A stretch of DNA of 64,000 nt from UBA2821 sp902763335. Its GTDB lineage: Bacteria; Bacillota; Clostridia; Lachnospirales; Lachnospiraceae. The notes beneath the pieces were generated by a model that saw only the letters and a list, made by a program, of their open reading frames with translations, did no database searches and was not told the origin of the DNA. Both the position numbers and the translations under genes were made by a program. Of this stretch, positions 1 through 8,786 are shown piece by piece. Numbering within the stretch: the stretch's first letter is position 1; every line of letters starts with the position of its first letter. Location: assembly GCA_052066835.1 (NCBI GenBank), contig JBQHRJ010000003.1; one strand, 5' to 3'.

Positions 1-763
1 CATGGGAGTTAAAAGCAGTATATATTTCGACTCCGTTTTTAAAAAACATTTTTGCATAAGATGCGAGAGTCTTCATATCATTATCACTTAAATTTAATTG
101 TTTTTTTAAAGCAGCAGAGCCGGAGGCACTGTCTATAATCGCAGCCATCGCATCGGAAGATATGGATAGTTTTATTTTGTTCTCATCCTTTATTTCTGCT
201 ATCTTTATTCCGTCTGTAACCTTAGAAATATTATCACTTCCGAGAAATTCAAAATAATCTGTAAGGTCTGCTGAAATTACTTTGTCAAATACTGAAGGTG
301 CCGAAAAGCATATTTTGTTTTTATTTTTATATAAATCACATGAAATAATGGATGTTCCACGGTATGTTGCCCGTACAATATTTTCAGATTTTTTATTTTC
401 TGAATCACGACGGGAAGTTATATTAACACCCACACCGGTAAGCATATCCGCCTGAGGGAGTTCATCCAGAGTAATATCAAGCTTAGATGTACTTTTACCG
501 CTATTCATGTTTTCGATAATACTGTCAACACCAATAATATTCCATGGAGAATTTTCAGATGCAGTAAAAAGATCAAGATATCCGTTTTTCAGCTTTTGTG
601 CGGGAGTGAGCTTAGACCTTACATATGAAACTGTGGCGATAATAATACAGCATATAACAAACGAAATTAATGCATATCTGAATATTATTTTCTTATCCGG
701 TTTATATGGTTTTGAATCCGGTATGTCAAAATTTGGAACAAATTCGTTGTCATTTTTATTCAT
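1..763 (-). CDS. Membrane-anchored protein of unknown function (partial, C-terminus beyond window)
   Basis: The reading frame starts at an ATG at 763 with a GAGG ribosome site just upstream and is still open at position 1, so at least 254 codons are present. The N-terminus is polar (MNKNDNEFVPNF...). One membrane segment follows at about residues 27-45 (FRYALISFVICCIIIATVSY), and the rest looks extracytoplasmic and Ser/Asp/Lys-rich. I recognise no catalytic motif. The gene lies about 55 bp downstream of the ABC ATPase gene on the same strand, so it is probably cotranscribed with it. It could be a partner or sensor of that transporter, but this is inference from position only. Confidence 0.7.
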   Translation of the reverse strand, partial: MNKNDNEFVPNFDIPDSKPYKPDKKIIFRYALISFVICCIIIATVSYVRSKLTPAQKLKNGYLDLFTASENSPWNIIGVDSIIENMNSGKSTSKLDITLDELPQADMLTGVGVNITSRRDSENKKSENIVRATYRGTSIISCDLYKNKNKICFSAPSVFDKVISADLTDYFEFLGSDNISKVTDGIKIAEIKDENKIKLSISSDAMAAIIDSASGSAALKKQLNLSDNDMKTLASYAKMFFKNGVEIYTAFNSH

Positions 764-818
764 AAAATACCTCATTTCTTTAACCTTGTTAAATTTTTAG
801 TTATTAGATTTACAATGC

Positions 819-1493
819 TTAACGTATAAGTTTTATAAGACTGGAAATATCAGTTGATTCAGGTATTTCAGTCAGTTTTGTATCCTTCATTAATAACAGG
901 CGGTTGCACATGGAAATCTCCATTTCGTCATGAGTTGATATGATAATTGTACCGCCAATATCAAGGTAATGTTTTAAATATTTTTTGATATCATCCTTAC
1001 ATGCCGGATCAAGTGCAGTGCCGGGTTCGTCGAGTATAAGTATCGGTGGATGACCGGCGAGTGCGATACCTATACTCAGCCTTTTTTTCATTCCTCCGGA
1101 AAGATTTTCTACTTTTTTCTTAAGCATTGAATTAATGTCGAGGTAGCTTAGAATACCGTCCTCAAGTTCTTTTTTTAATCCTAGTCTGCTGTTACAGTAC
1201 CACAGCTTCAGATTGTCAAGAACGCTTAATTCATTTATAAGCGGATTTTCCTGTGGTACATACCCTATAAGAGTTCGGAACATTTTTTTGTTTTGAAATA
1301 CATTTTTATTATTAATTATAAATTCTCCCGAATCAGGTTTTCCTGTACCGGAGAGGATAGAAAGAAGTGTTGATTTTCCGGCTCCGTTTCTTCCGACAAT
1401 ACCGATACAGTCACCTTTTTCTATATTAAAAGAAATATTATCCAAAATCAGTGTTTTGCCATATTTTTTACTGATGTTTTTAATTTCTATCAT
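819..1493 (-). CDS. ABC transporter ATP-binding protein
   Basis: This is a 224-residue ABC ATPase. It has a Walker A motif (GRNGAGKS, residues 34-41), a Q-loop (PQEN near 81), the signature LSGGMKKR (near 131), Walker B with catalytic Glu (ILILDEPGTALD) and the H-loop (STHDE near 188). The length is normal for a stand-alone nucleotide-binding subunit of an exporter-type or drug/lantibiotic-type transporter. The start at 1493 has AAAGGAG 6 bp upstream. No permease is visible in the window. The next gene on this strand encodes a single-span membrane protein that runs off the edge, so the permease may lie beyond position 1. The substrate is unknown. Confidence 0.9.
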   Translation of the reverse strand: MIEIKNISKKYGKTLILDNISFNIEKGDCIGIVGRNGAGKSTLLSILSGTGKPDSGEFIINNKNVFQNKKMFRTLIGYVPQENPLINELSVLDNLKLWYCNSRLGLKKELEDGILSYLDINSMLKKKVENLSGGMKKRLSIGIALAGHPPILILDEPGTALDPACKDDIKKYLKHYLDIGGTIIISTHDEMEISMCNRLLLMKDTKLTEIPESTDISSLIKLIR

Positions 1494-1535
1494 GTTGACT
1501 CCTTTATTTGTCAGGTTTTATGATTAACTATATTT

Positions 1536-1656
1536 GATTCAGATGTCAAAAGGGTGCTACGCACCAGCCGACACAAATATGTGTATTTGTAAGCTGGCTT
1601 GCAATATCAAATATTGTGTCCGGTTGGCCCCCACAGGGACTTTTGACATCTGAATC
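1536..1656. repeat. Family A palindromic element, copy 1 (complete)
   Basis: This 121-bp element is closed by perfectly complementary 17-bp arms (1536-1552 with 1640-1656). Inside are three nested hairpins: GGTGC-TAC-GCACC (1553-1565), a long central arm around GTAAGCTGGCTTGC (1566-1627), and CCC-ACA-GGG (1630-1638). Drawn as RNA or extruded DNA it is a cloverleaf. It lies between the divergent ABC ATPase and amt genes. Three related copies occur at 16587, 42777 and 47318. The function is unknown. Confidence 0.85.
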
Positions 1657-1730
1657 CTATATTTTTAAACACAGATATGATAGCACATTTTACACTTAAA
1701 TAAAATAATTAAAAAAATATAAAAAAGTTG

Positions 1731-1759
1731 TTGACAAAAAATAAAATCGGATATATAAC
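1731..1759 (+). promoter_or_regulatory. Promoter of the amt-PII gene
   Basis: A perfect -35 TTGACA (1731-1736) and a -10 TATAAC (1754-1759) are separated by 17 bp. Transcription would start near 1766, leaving a leader of about 160 nt before the amt start codon. Confidence 0.8.
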
Positions 1760-1778
1760 TATACACATGAACGGCGAA

Positions 1779-1818
1779 GGCGTCTAAAGAACTGAAAAGT
1801 TCTCTAGGCGTCTTTTTT
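1779..1818 (+). terminator. Intrinsic terminator inside the amt leader (probable attenuator)
   Basis: A stem of about 15 bp (1779-1792 with 1797-1811, two G-U pairs and one mismatch) is capped by a GAAA tetraloop and followed directly by six T residues. It lies only 15-50 nt after the predicted transcription start and about 105 nt before the amt ATG. It would therefore abort most transcripts unless an antiterminator acts. Control by nitrogen status is an inference from the downstream gene. Confidence 0.75.
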
Positions 1819-1923
1819 GTTTACTAAAGCAAAAATGTGGATGTGGAAAGCATGCGCCATAACCTGTACTTGTGTGAGGGCAGGTAATTCACAGGGCCGT
1901 ATAATAAAACGGAGGTGTTACTT

Positions 1924-3663
1924 ATGGAAATAAACAACATAATGGACCTTGTAAATGGTCAGATATATGGTATATGGTATCTTATAGGTGCGGCATTAGT
2001 ATTCTGGATGCAGGCAGGATTTGCGATGGTAGAGGCAGGTTTCACCAGAGCAAAGAACACCGGTAATATTATTATGAAGAACCTTATGGACTTCTGTATC
2101 GGTACTGTAATGTTCATCCTCATTGGTTTTGGATTGTTACTTGGTGAAGATTATGTAGGTTTAATTGGGAAACCTGGATTTGATATATTTACATCATATT
2201 CAAATTTTGAATGGTCACAGTTCGTATTCAACCTTGTATTCTGTGCAACAGCAGCTACAATTGTTTCAGGAGCTATGGCTGAGAGAACAAAATTCTTATC
2301 ATACTGTATTTATTCAGGTGTTATATCAGCACTTATTTATCCAATCGAAGCTCACTGGATCTGGGGCGGCGGCTGGTTAGCTGATTTAGGTTTCCATGAT
2401 TTCGCGGGTTCATGTGCCATTCATATGGTAGGTGGTATTTCAGCACTTATAGGTGCTAAGATATTAGGACCACGTATCGGTAAGTTTACAAAGACTAAAG
2501 ACGGTAAGGTAAAAGTAAATGCGTTCCCTGGACACAACCTTACAATCGGTGCACTCGGTGTATTCATCTTGTGGCTTGGCTGGTATGGATTTAACGGTGC
2601 AGCAGCAACATCTGTTGAACAGTTAGCTTCTATATTTGTTACAACAACAATTGCTCCTGCAATTGCAACAGTAGTTTGTATGATATTTACATGGGTTAAA
2701 TATGGTCACCCTGATGTTTCAATGTGTTTAAATGCTTCACTTGCAGGTCTTGTAGGTATTACAGCCGGATGTGATGTTACAGATGCATTTGGTGCTATCG
2801 TAATTGGTGCAGTTTCAGGATTGCTTGTAGTATTTGGTGTATGGTTCCTCGATTATGTATTACATATTGATGACCCGGTTGGTGCCGTTGCAGTTCACTG
2901 CTTAAATGGTATCTGGGGTACATTTGCAGTAGGTTTATTTGCAACAAAGTCAGCTCCACTTAATGATTCTTTTCAGGGGCTTTTCTATGGCGGCGGATTT
3001 GAACTCTTAGGAAAACAGTGTTTAGGTATATTGGCTGTAGCAGCATGGACAGCGGTTACTATTACAATTACATTCTTAATTATTAAAGCAACTATCGGAC
3101 TTCGTGTATCAGAGGAAGAAGAAATTCTTGGTCTTGACTCTACAGAGCATGGCCTTGAAAGTGCATATGCAGGATTCCTTACATCAGGAGATCTTGAAGG
3201 TGGAAACAGTTTCAGCACAGATACAGAGGATGTATCAGAAGATGATGCGGTTCCAGTACAGGTATTGAAAGACAGCAATCCGGTATCAAGTGATGTCAAG
3301 TTATCTAAGATTGATATTATATGTAAGCAGAGCAAATTTGAAGACCTTAAGACAGCACTTAATTCAATCGGTGTCATGGGTATTACAGTAACACAGGTAT
3401 TAGGATGTGGTGCTCAGAAGGGTAATACAAAGTATTATCGTGGAGTTGCTCTTGACATGATGCTTTTACCAAAAGTTAAGGTTGAAGTAGTAGTCAGCAA
3501 GGTACCTGTAAAACAGGTTATAAAGGCTGCTAAGAAAGCACTTTATACAGGTAATATCGGTGATGGTAAGATTTTCGTATATGATGTGGAAAATGTTGTA
3601 AAAGTCAGGACAGGTGAGGAAGGTTATGATGCACTTCAGGGCATAGATGACCTTACATCATAA
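1924..3663 (+). CDS. amt: Ammonium transporter fused to a C-terminal PII signalling domain
   Basis: This 579-residue membrane protein moves ammonium/ammonia across the cytoplasmic membrane. Residues 1 to about 405 are an Amt/Mep domain with the twin pore histidines visible in CAIHMVGG and VAVHCLNGIWG, and the GFNGAAAT motif. A 45-residue acidic Ser/Thr/Asp linker follows. From about residue 459 to the end there is a complete PII domain with a GAQKG motif (Gln39 equivalent), a T-loop YYRGV (Tyr51 equivalent), LPKVKVE, TGNIGDGKIFV and the RTGEEG signature. The transporter therefore carries its own regulator, normally the separate protein GlnK. The start at 1924 was chosen over an upstream in-frame GTG (1915) because that GTG lies inside the GGAGGTG ribosome site. 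The gene is monocistronic, between its own promoter and terminator. Confidence 0.95.
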   Translation: MEINNIMDLVNGQIYGIWYLIGAALVFWMQAGFAMVEAGFTRAKNTGNIIMKNLMDFCIGTVMFILIGFGLLLGEDYVGLIGKPGFDIFTSYSNFEWSQFVFNLVFCATAATIVSGAMAERTKFLSYCIYSGVISALIYPIEAHWIWGGGWLADLGFHDFAGSCAIHMVGGISALIGAKILGPRIGKFTKTKDGKVKVNAFPGHNLTIGALGVFILWLGWYGFNGAAATSVEQLASIFVTTTIAPAIATVVCMIFTWVKYGHPDVSMCLNASLAGLVGITAGCDVTDAFGAIVIGAVSGLLVVFGVWFLDYVLHIDDPVGAVAVHCLNGIWGTFAVGLFATKSAPLNDSFQGLFYGGGFELLGKQCLGILAVAAWTAVTITITFLIIKATIGLRVSEEEEILGLDSTEHGLESAYAGFLTSGDLEGGNSFSTDTEDVSEDDAVPVQVLKDSNPVSSDVKLSKIDIICKQSKFEDLKTALNSIGVMGITVTQVLGCGAQKGNTKYYRGVALDMMLLPKVKVEVVVSKVPVKQVIKAAKKALYTGNIGDGKIFVYDVENVVKVRTGEEGYDALQGIDDLTS

Positions 3664-3691
3664 AAGAGATTAACAAAATATTGATATATTA

Positions 3692-3732
3692 GCCGACAGC
3701 TTTTTACCTCTCAAAAAGCTGTCGGTTTTTTT
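3692..3732 (+). terminator. Intrinsic terminator after amt-PII
   Basis: A 13-bp stem (CCGACAGCTTTTT with its complement) has a small loop and a run of eight T residues. It lies 30 bp after the amt stop codon. Confidence 0.9.
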
Positions 3733-3798
3733 GCCATTAATTATAAAATGTGATATTATTAGATAACAAATAAGCTGCAAAGTGGAGGTGGCTTTAAG

Positions 3799-6700
3799 AT
3801 GATTATCAGCAGAGATTATATCAGGGAACTGGCAGGAAAAGAGGAATTTAATGACGGATGCCATTTATACAGATATGACAGGGTAAAAGAATATTCATAT
3901 TCTAAGAGTGAATATGTTGATTTTATAGGCGGAAATGTAAAAGATAACGGTCATGACACATACAAGACATCTATAGAAGTGTCAAGGGACAGTGGGGATA
4001 TAATAAGCTGCGTATGTGATTGTGGAAGAGCGTCTGAATGGGACGGACTGTGCAGACATTGTGTGGCGGTGTTGCTTGAATACAGAGATCAGATGAATAA
4101 TTTTGCAGCAATCTGTGAGTATCTGAAGAAGATAAATAATCATGGAGGTGCAGAGCGGGGGAAATATGGTGATAGAATTAAACCGCTTACCACTCCGGGA
4201 TTAAAAGAGATATTATATAGAAGTGTTTCAGACAGAACTTTTATGTTAAATGAAACGGATATATATGGTAAAATCAGGCTTCAGCCTGCTTTAAAAATGG
4301 GCAGAAATGATATACATGTCAGTTTTAAGATTGGCACAAAACAGATGTATGTAATTAAAGATGTATTTGATTTTGTGGCATTATTTGAGCGTGGTGAAAA
4401 ATACAGATATGGAAAACAATTGGAGTTTGTGCATATAGACAGTGCACTTGATGAAAAATCGGGAAAAATTCTGGAGTTTATATCAAACTGGGTAAAAAAT
4501 AATAAAAACAGATACAGAATATCGTATAACAATAACCATTATTATGGAATACAGCAAAACAGCAGCTATGACATGTATCAGAAATTGAAGGAAATTCCGT
4601 TAAGCCCTGCAGATTTTGATGAATTTATGGAAATAATGCGTGACGATGAGATAATGGCTGAGGTTCAGGACAGACATCAGTGGGGAACGGTTTCAAAATG
4701 GCAGATGTCGGATGAAACGTTTAAGTATCATGTGCATATCAGGGGCGATAATAATGATGGTGTGTCAATAAATATAAGTAATGTTTACACATGTGCGGGT
4801 ATAAAAAATTTGTACGTCTTTGAAAATGGGGAAATACATGTTATTCCTAAAGAGAGTTTTGGCGATATTCAGGAATTTGTGCTGCGTATACTTGGTGCAG
4901 ACAGGTCAAACGGATATATAGGAGCCGATGATGTGTCACTTTTTGTCAGGGATTTTCTTCCTGGACTGCAGGAAAAATGTGAATGTGAAATATCTGAATT
5001 TGTGCCTGAAAAATATAGTATTGCAAAGCCTGACTATGAGATATATATAGATATGCCTCAATATGACATGATAAGTATAAAGCCATTTGCAGTGTATGGC
5101 ACAAATAAATATGCTTTGTATGATACAGAGACGGATATTGCCCTGAGGGATATAAAGGATGAAACCGGACACGGAATGGTCATAGCAAAATATACCAATG
5201 CATTTGAACGTGAAAATATGAGCATGGTAATATCTGATGAAGAACTGATGTATGATTTCCTTACAGAGGGAATAAAGGAATTACAGGAATCAGGGCAGGT
5301 ATTTATATCAGATGAACTTAAGAAAATAGAGATATCAGGTCCGCCACGTATGGATGTGGGTGTATCCTTAAGCGGGGATATGCTTGAACTTAACATAACA
5401 ACGGATGGTCTTTCTATTGATGAAGTCGCAGAGATACTTTCAAAATATAACAGAAAGAAGAAATATTACCGCCTGAAAAACGGAAATATCATCAGGCTTG
5501 GAAGTGAGTTTGACACGTTGGCATATATAACATCAGATTTGCAGCTTAAGGCTAAGCAGCTGGCAGATGGAAGTGTACAGATACCTAAGTTCCGCGCACT
5601 TTATATAGATGAACAGTTAAGAGAGGGCGGTAAGATTCACACCCACAAAAATAAGGATTTTAAGTTGCTTATAAGAAATATGAAGACTATAGGTGATAAT
5701 GATTTTGAAGTGCCGTCCCAGCTTGAGAATATTATGAGGGAATATCAAAAGTATGGCTTTATGTGGATAAAGACATTATATAATAACGGATTTGGTGGAA
5801 TACTTGCAGATGATATGGGACTCGGTAAGACGCTTCAGGTTATAGCATTTTTGCTGTCAGAAAAGCTTGAAAACGCAGATGAAAAGATTTCTCTGATTGT
5901 GTGTCCGGCATCGCTTGTGTATAACTGGAAAAATGAGATTGAAAAGTTTGCACCGGAACTTAATGCAAAAATTATAACGGGAAATGCTAATGACAGGCGT
6001 GAACTTATAGCTGACAGAGCCGGATATGATGTAATGATAACATCATATGATTTGTTAAAGCGTGACATTGATGAATATGAAAATATAGATTTTTTCTGTC
6101 AGGTTATAGATGAGGCACAGTATATAAAGAATCATACGACTCAGGTATCCAGGACAGTTAAAGAGATATGTGCGGGATTTAAACTTGCGCTTACCGGAAC
6201 ACCGGTGGAAAACAGACTCAGTGAACTTCACAGTATATTTGAGTATCTGATGCCGGGATTTTTATACAGTTACAAACGTTTCAGAAATGAAATAGAGGTG
6301 CCTGTGGTTCAGGAAAATGACAAGAATGTAATGAAACGGTTACAGAAAATCATAGGTCCGTTTGTTCTGCGAAGATTAAAAAAGGATGTTTTAAAGGAAC
6401 TTCCGGACAAGCTTGAAAAATCTATGTATATACAGATGGATTATGAGCAGCAAAGACTGTATGATGCACATGCAAAGAGACTTAAGATGCAGCTTGAAAA
6501 TAGTACGGATTCAGAATTTATATCAGGGAAACTTCAGGTGCTTTCTGAACTTACAAAACTCAGACAGATATGCTGTAATCCGCTTTTACTGTATGATGAT
6601 TACAAGGGCGGTGCCGCAAAACTTGAAGTGTGCCTTGACATGATAAATGAAGCTGTGGAGAATGGACATAAGATACTGCTATTTTCACAGTTTACAACAA

Positions 6701-7122
6701 TGTTTGCCTATATACAGGAGGGGCTTGATAAACGTGGAATAAAATATTACACCCTTACGGGTACAACCAAAAAAGAGAAAAGAATAGAACTGGTTGAGAG
6801 ATTCAATACAGATGATGTACCTGTATTCTGCATATCATTAAAGGCCGGCGGAACAGGACTTAATCTTACTGCTGCAGATATAGTCATTCATTATGATCCA
6901 TGGTGGAATATTGCAGTGGAAAATCAGGCAACAGACAGGGCACACAGAATAGGACAGAAAAATGTTGTAAATGTATATAAGCTTATAACGAAAGGTACAA
7001 TAGAAGAGAATATAATAAGACTTCAGGATAAGAAAAGAGAACTTGCGGATAATATACTAGGAGGAGAAAGCGGAATGAGTGGAAACTTCAGCAGAGAAGA
7101 ATTAATAGAAATATTAAAGTAG
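3799..7122 (+). CDS. SNF2-family helicase with N-terminal SWIM zinc finger
   Basis: This 1107-residue DNA-dependent ATPase is of the Swi2/Snf2 (RapA/HepA-like) class. A SWIM zinc-binding motif occurs at residues 71-88 (Cys71, Cys73 and Cys75, then LCRHC). Residues 100-640 are a long divergent region typical of bacterial SWIM-SNF2 proteins. The helicase core has DDMGLGKT (Lys677), motif II as DEAQ (771-774), the TGTPVENR motif near 800, a C-terminal helicase lobe with LKAGGTGLNL, and motif VI QATDRAHRIGQ (from 1043). It probably remodels protein-DNA or transcription complexes; its exact target is unknown. The start has GGAGGTGG 8 bp upstream. It appears to be a single-gene unit. Confidence 0.93.
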   Translation: MIISRDYIRELAGKEEFNDGCHLYRYDRVKEYSYSKSEYVDFIGGNVKDNGHDTYKTSIEVSRDSGDIISCVCDCGRASEWDGLCRHCVAVLLEYRDQMNNFAAICEYLKKINNHGGAERGKYGDRIKPLTTPGLKEILYRSVSDRTFMLNETDIYGKIRLQPALKMGRNDIHVSFKIGTKQMYVIKDVFDFVALFERGEKYRYGKQLEFVHIDSALDEKSGKILEFISNWVKNNKNRYRISYNNNHYYGIQQNSSYDMYQKLKEIPLSPADFDEFMEIMRDDEIMAEVQDRHQWGTVSKWQMSDETFKYHVHIRGDNNDGVSINISNVYTCAGIKNLYVFENGEIHVIPKESFGDIQEFVLRILGADRSNGYIGADDVSLFVRDFLPGLQEKCECEISEFVPEKYSIAKPDYEIYIDMPQYDMISIKPFAVYGTNKYALYDTETDIALRDIKDETGHGMVIAKYTNAFERENMSMVISDEELMYDFLTEGIKELQESGQVFISDELKKIEISGPPRMDVGVSLSGDMLELNITTDGLSIDEVAEILSKYNRKKKYYRLKNGNIIRLGSEFDTLAYITSDLQLKAKQLADGSVQIPKFRALYIDEQLREGGKIHTHKNKDFKLLIRNMKTIGDNDFEVPSQLENIMREYQKYGFMWIKTLYNNGFGGILADDMGLGKTLQVIAFLLSEKLENADEKISLIVCPASLVYNWKNEIEKFAPELNAKIITGNANDRRELIADRAGYDVMITSYDLLKRDIDEYENIDFFCQVIDEAQYIKNHTTQVSRTVKEICAGFKLALTGTPVENRLSELHSIFEYLMPGFLYSYKRFRNEIEVPVVQENDKNVMKRLQKIIGPFVLRRLKKDVLKELPDKLEKSMYIQMDYEQQRLYDAHAKRLKMQLENSTDSEFISGKLQVLSELTKLRQICCNPLLLYDDYKGGAAKLEVCLDMINEAVENGHKILLFSQFTTMFAYIQEGLDKRGIKYYTLTGTTKKEKRIELVERFNTDDVPVFCISLKAGGTGLNLTAADIVIHYDPWWNIAVENQATDRAHRIGQKNVVNVYKLITKGTIEENIIRLQDKKRELADNILGGESGMSGNFSREELIEILK

Positions 7123-7190
7123 CAGTGCCGCCGTATATGTATTTTAGTATACAAAAACTAAATATACATATTCCGTTTTCTTATTGAAGA

Positions 7191-7236
7191 AAGAAGGTTA
7201 GTGTATGATTGAAGTCATGCACTAACCTTCTTTTTT
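7191..7236. terminator. Bidirectional terminator between the helicase and LCP genes
   Basis: An 18-bp stem (7191-7208 with 7215-7232) has a 6-nt loop, with T residues on the plus strand and A residues on the other side. It separates the convergent genes ending at 7122 and 7238. Confidence 0.9.
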
Positions 7237-7237
7237 A

Positions 7238-8596
7238 TTATTCCTGATAGTAATCATTTGCTCCATAATCAGATATATTATTATCTGAATCATCAGTATA
7301 ATTTGAACTATCTGAATTATTATATGAGTCTGATGTATTACCGGATTTTTTTCCGGATGTTCGTGATGATGTGTTATCATCACTGCTATCTGTTTCCGGC
7401 TCTATTCCTGTTTCATCAATTATCTCATTTGAAATTGATTTAAGTACTGTTGAAGGTGTATATTTTGAATCCGGGAACAGACTCTGCTGTAATTGTGTAA
7501 CGTTGTCGACAAGACCTACAGGTACTACATATCCATAATAATCATTTTCCTTGTCCGGTGTGTATTTCTCATATGGGAATCCCTGTGCAGTTCCGAGTGA
7601 ACATTCCATTGCTATAGGAATAAGGTCAAGGATTGTATCCCATGAGAGGCTTGTCTCCATGATTTTGTTTCCGTCAAGTGTATCATTATTCAACAGTGTT
7701 TTAGCTGTTTTAATAATTTTTTCAGTTCCGGCTGTCTGCGCAAGATTAAAAATCTGTGTCATAACATATCGCTGACGTGCGGTACGACCGTAGTCATCAT
7801 GAAGTACATTTCCGGCAGCATCTGTATAATCAGTATATCGGATACGGCAGTAAGCAGTTGCCTGAAGTCCTGTCAGATGAACATGTCCGCTCTTTTCTAC
7901 ATCGGGTGCATCCATTCCGGTTACTTCCCTTGTCTCAACAAGATAACCGTTGATATAGAACTGTTCGTCATCGGTTATATTTACATCAATACCGCCCAAT
8001 GCATCTATGATAGTGGCAAGACCTGAGAAGTTGACTATGGCATAATCTTCTATGTTTAAATCAAGATTCGTATTTAATGTGTTGATCGCCTCTTCCGGTC
8101 CTCCGTAGAAATATGCATTGTTGGCTTTGGTAAGAACCATCTCGCCGTCACGGTCTGTCATACGCATAAGTGTATCACGGTAAATGGAAGTCAGCGTGAT
8201 GGCTGAAGTCTTTGTGTTGACAGTTACTATTATTATTGAGTCAGTATGAGTTGCACTTTCAAATTCACCGTCACGGGGATCTATTCCGAATAATGCTATA
8301 TTAATATATTCTTTGGAAGCAAGGGCACTTGTACTCTTTTTGATGTTATTACGGTTAAAGTCTGAGTTAAGCACATTTTTGTTATAATCATCCTCACCGG
8401 CACAACTTAATATTTTCCTTCCGACAGAACATTGTGTAAATGCAGATATAATTTTAGCTTTTGAATTAGGCATAAAGAAAAGTGCCAGCAATGTAACTGC
8501 AAATAAAAATACTATGATTTCAAGTATTAAAACACCGATACGTATTTTGTGGCGGCGTCTCCTACGCCTTTTCCTGTTACGATTTCTATTATCCAT
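7238..8596 (-). CDS. LytR-CpsA-Psr family glycopolymer transferase
   Basis: This 452-residue membrane-anchored LCP protein belongs to a family that attaches teichoic-acid-like or capsular glycopolymers to peptidoglycan. A very basic cytoplasmic tail (MDNRNRNRKRRRRRRHK) is followed by one membrane segment at about residues 20-42. The LCP domain spans roughly 95-335 and has FGIDPRDGEFESATHTDSI, the SIYRDTLM arginine region, GGIDVNI, and the RIRYTD...DYGRTARQR block. The last 60 residues are low-complexity Ser/Asn/Asp/Thr and probably lie in the wall. The start has AGGAGG 8 bp upstream. It stands alone between a shared terminator and the divergent ktr operon. Confidence 0.93.
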   Translation of the reverse strand: MDNRNRNRKRRRRRRHKIRIGVLILEIIVFLFAVTLLALFFMPNSKAKIISAFTQCSVGRKILSCAGEDDYNKNVLNSDFNRNNIKKSTSALASKEYINIALFGIDPRDGEFESATHTDSIIIVTVNTKTSAITLTSIYRDTLMRMTDRDGEMVLTKANNAYFYGGPEEAINTLNTNLDLNIEDYAIVNFSGLATIIDALGGIDVNITDDEQFYINGYLVETREVTGMDAPDVEKSGHVHLTGLQATAYCRIRYTDYTDAAGNVLHDDYGRTARQRYVMTQIFNLAQTAGTEKIIKTAKTLLNNDTLDGNKIMETSLSWDTILDLIPIAMECSLGTAQGFPYEKYTPDKENDYYGYVVPVGLVDNVTQLQQSLFPDSKYTPSTVLKSISNEIIDETGIEPETDSSDDNTSSRTSGKKSGNTSDSYNNSDSSNYTDDSDNNISDYGANDYYQE

Positions 8597-8706
8597 TTAA
8601 TTATCCTCCTAAATTAATAAAAATATATAATTTTTCAAACAGTACATAATACATGAGTATACTGCATTTGGGGCATAAAGTAAATACATTACCGGAATTT
8701 TTGTAA

Positions 8707-8735
8707 TGGAATTATAGCCCTGCATATAGTATAAT
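8707..8735 (+). promoter_or_regulatory. Probable promoter of ktrBA
   Basis: A consensus -10 TATAAT (8730-8735) is preceded at 17 bp by a poor -35 (TGGAAT, 8707-8712). A GGAG ribosome-like site lies at 8755-8758, about 30 bp before the ATG, so the spacing to the start codon is unusual. I saw no recognisable riboswitch in the 190-bp gap. Confidence 0.45.
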
Positions 8736-8786
8736 AAATTTGAGATTTAAGAAAGGAGTAAGTTACTATATACAGGTAACAGTATA

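Noticed and set aside
1760..1815. Assignment of the amt leader to the ANTAR two-hairpin class.
   Set aside because: I could not identify two hexaloop hairpins with the required loop bases, so only a terminator is claimed.
8597..8786. A c-di-AMP riboswitch before ktrBA.
   Set aside because: The gap is only 190 bp and I could not find the conserved core segments, so only a probable promoter is reported.
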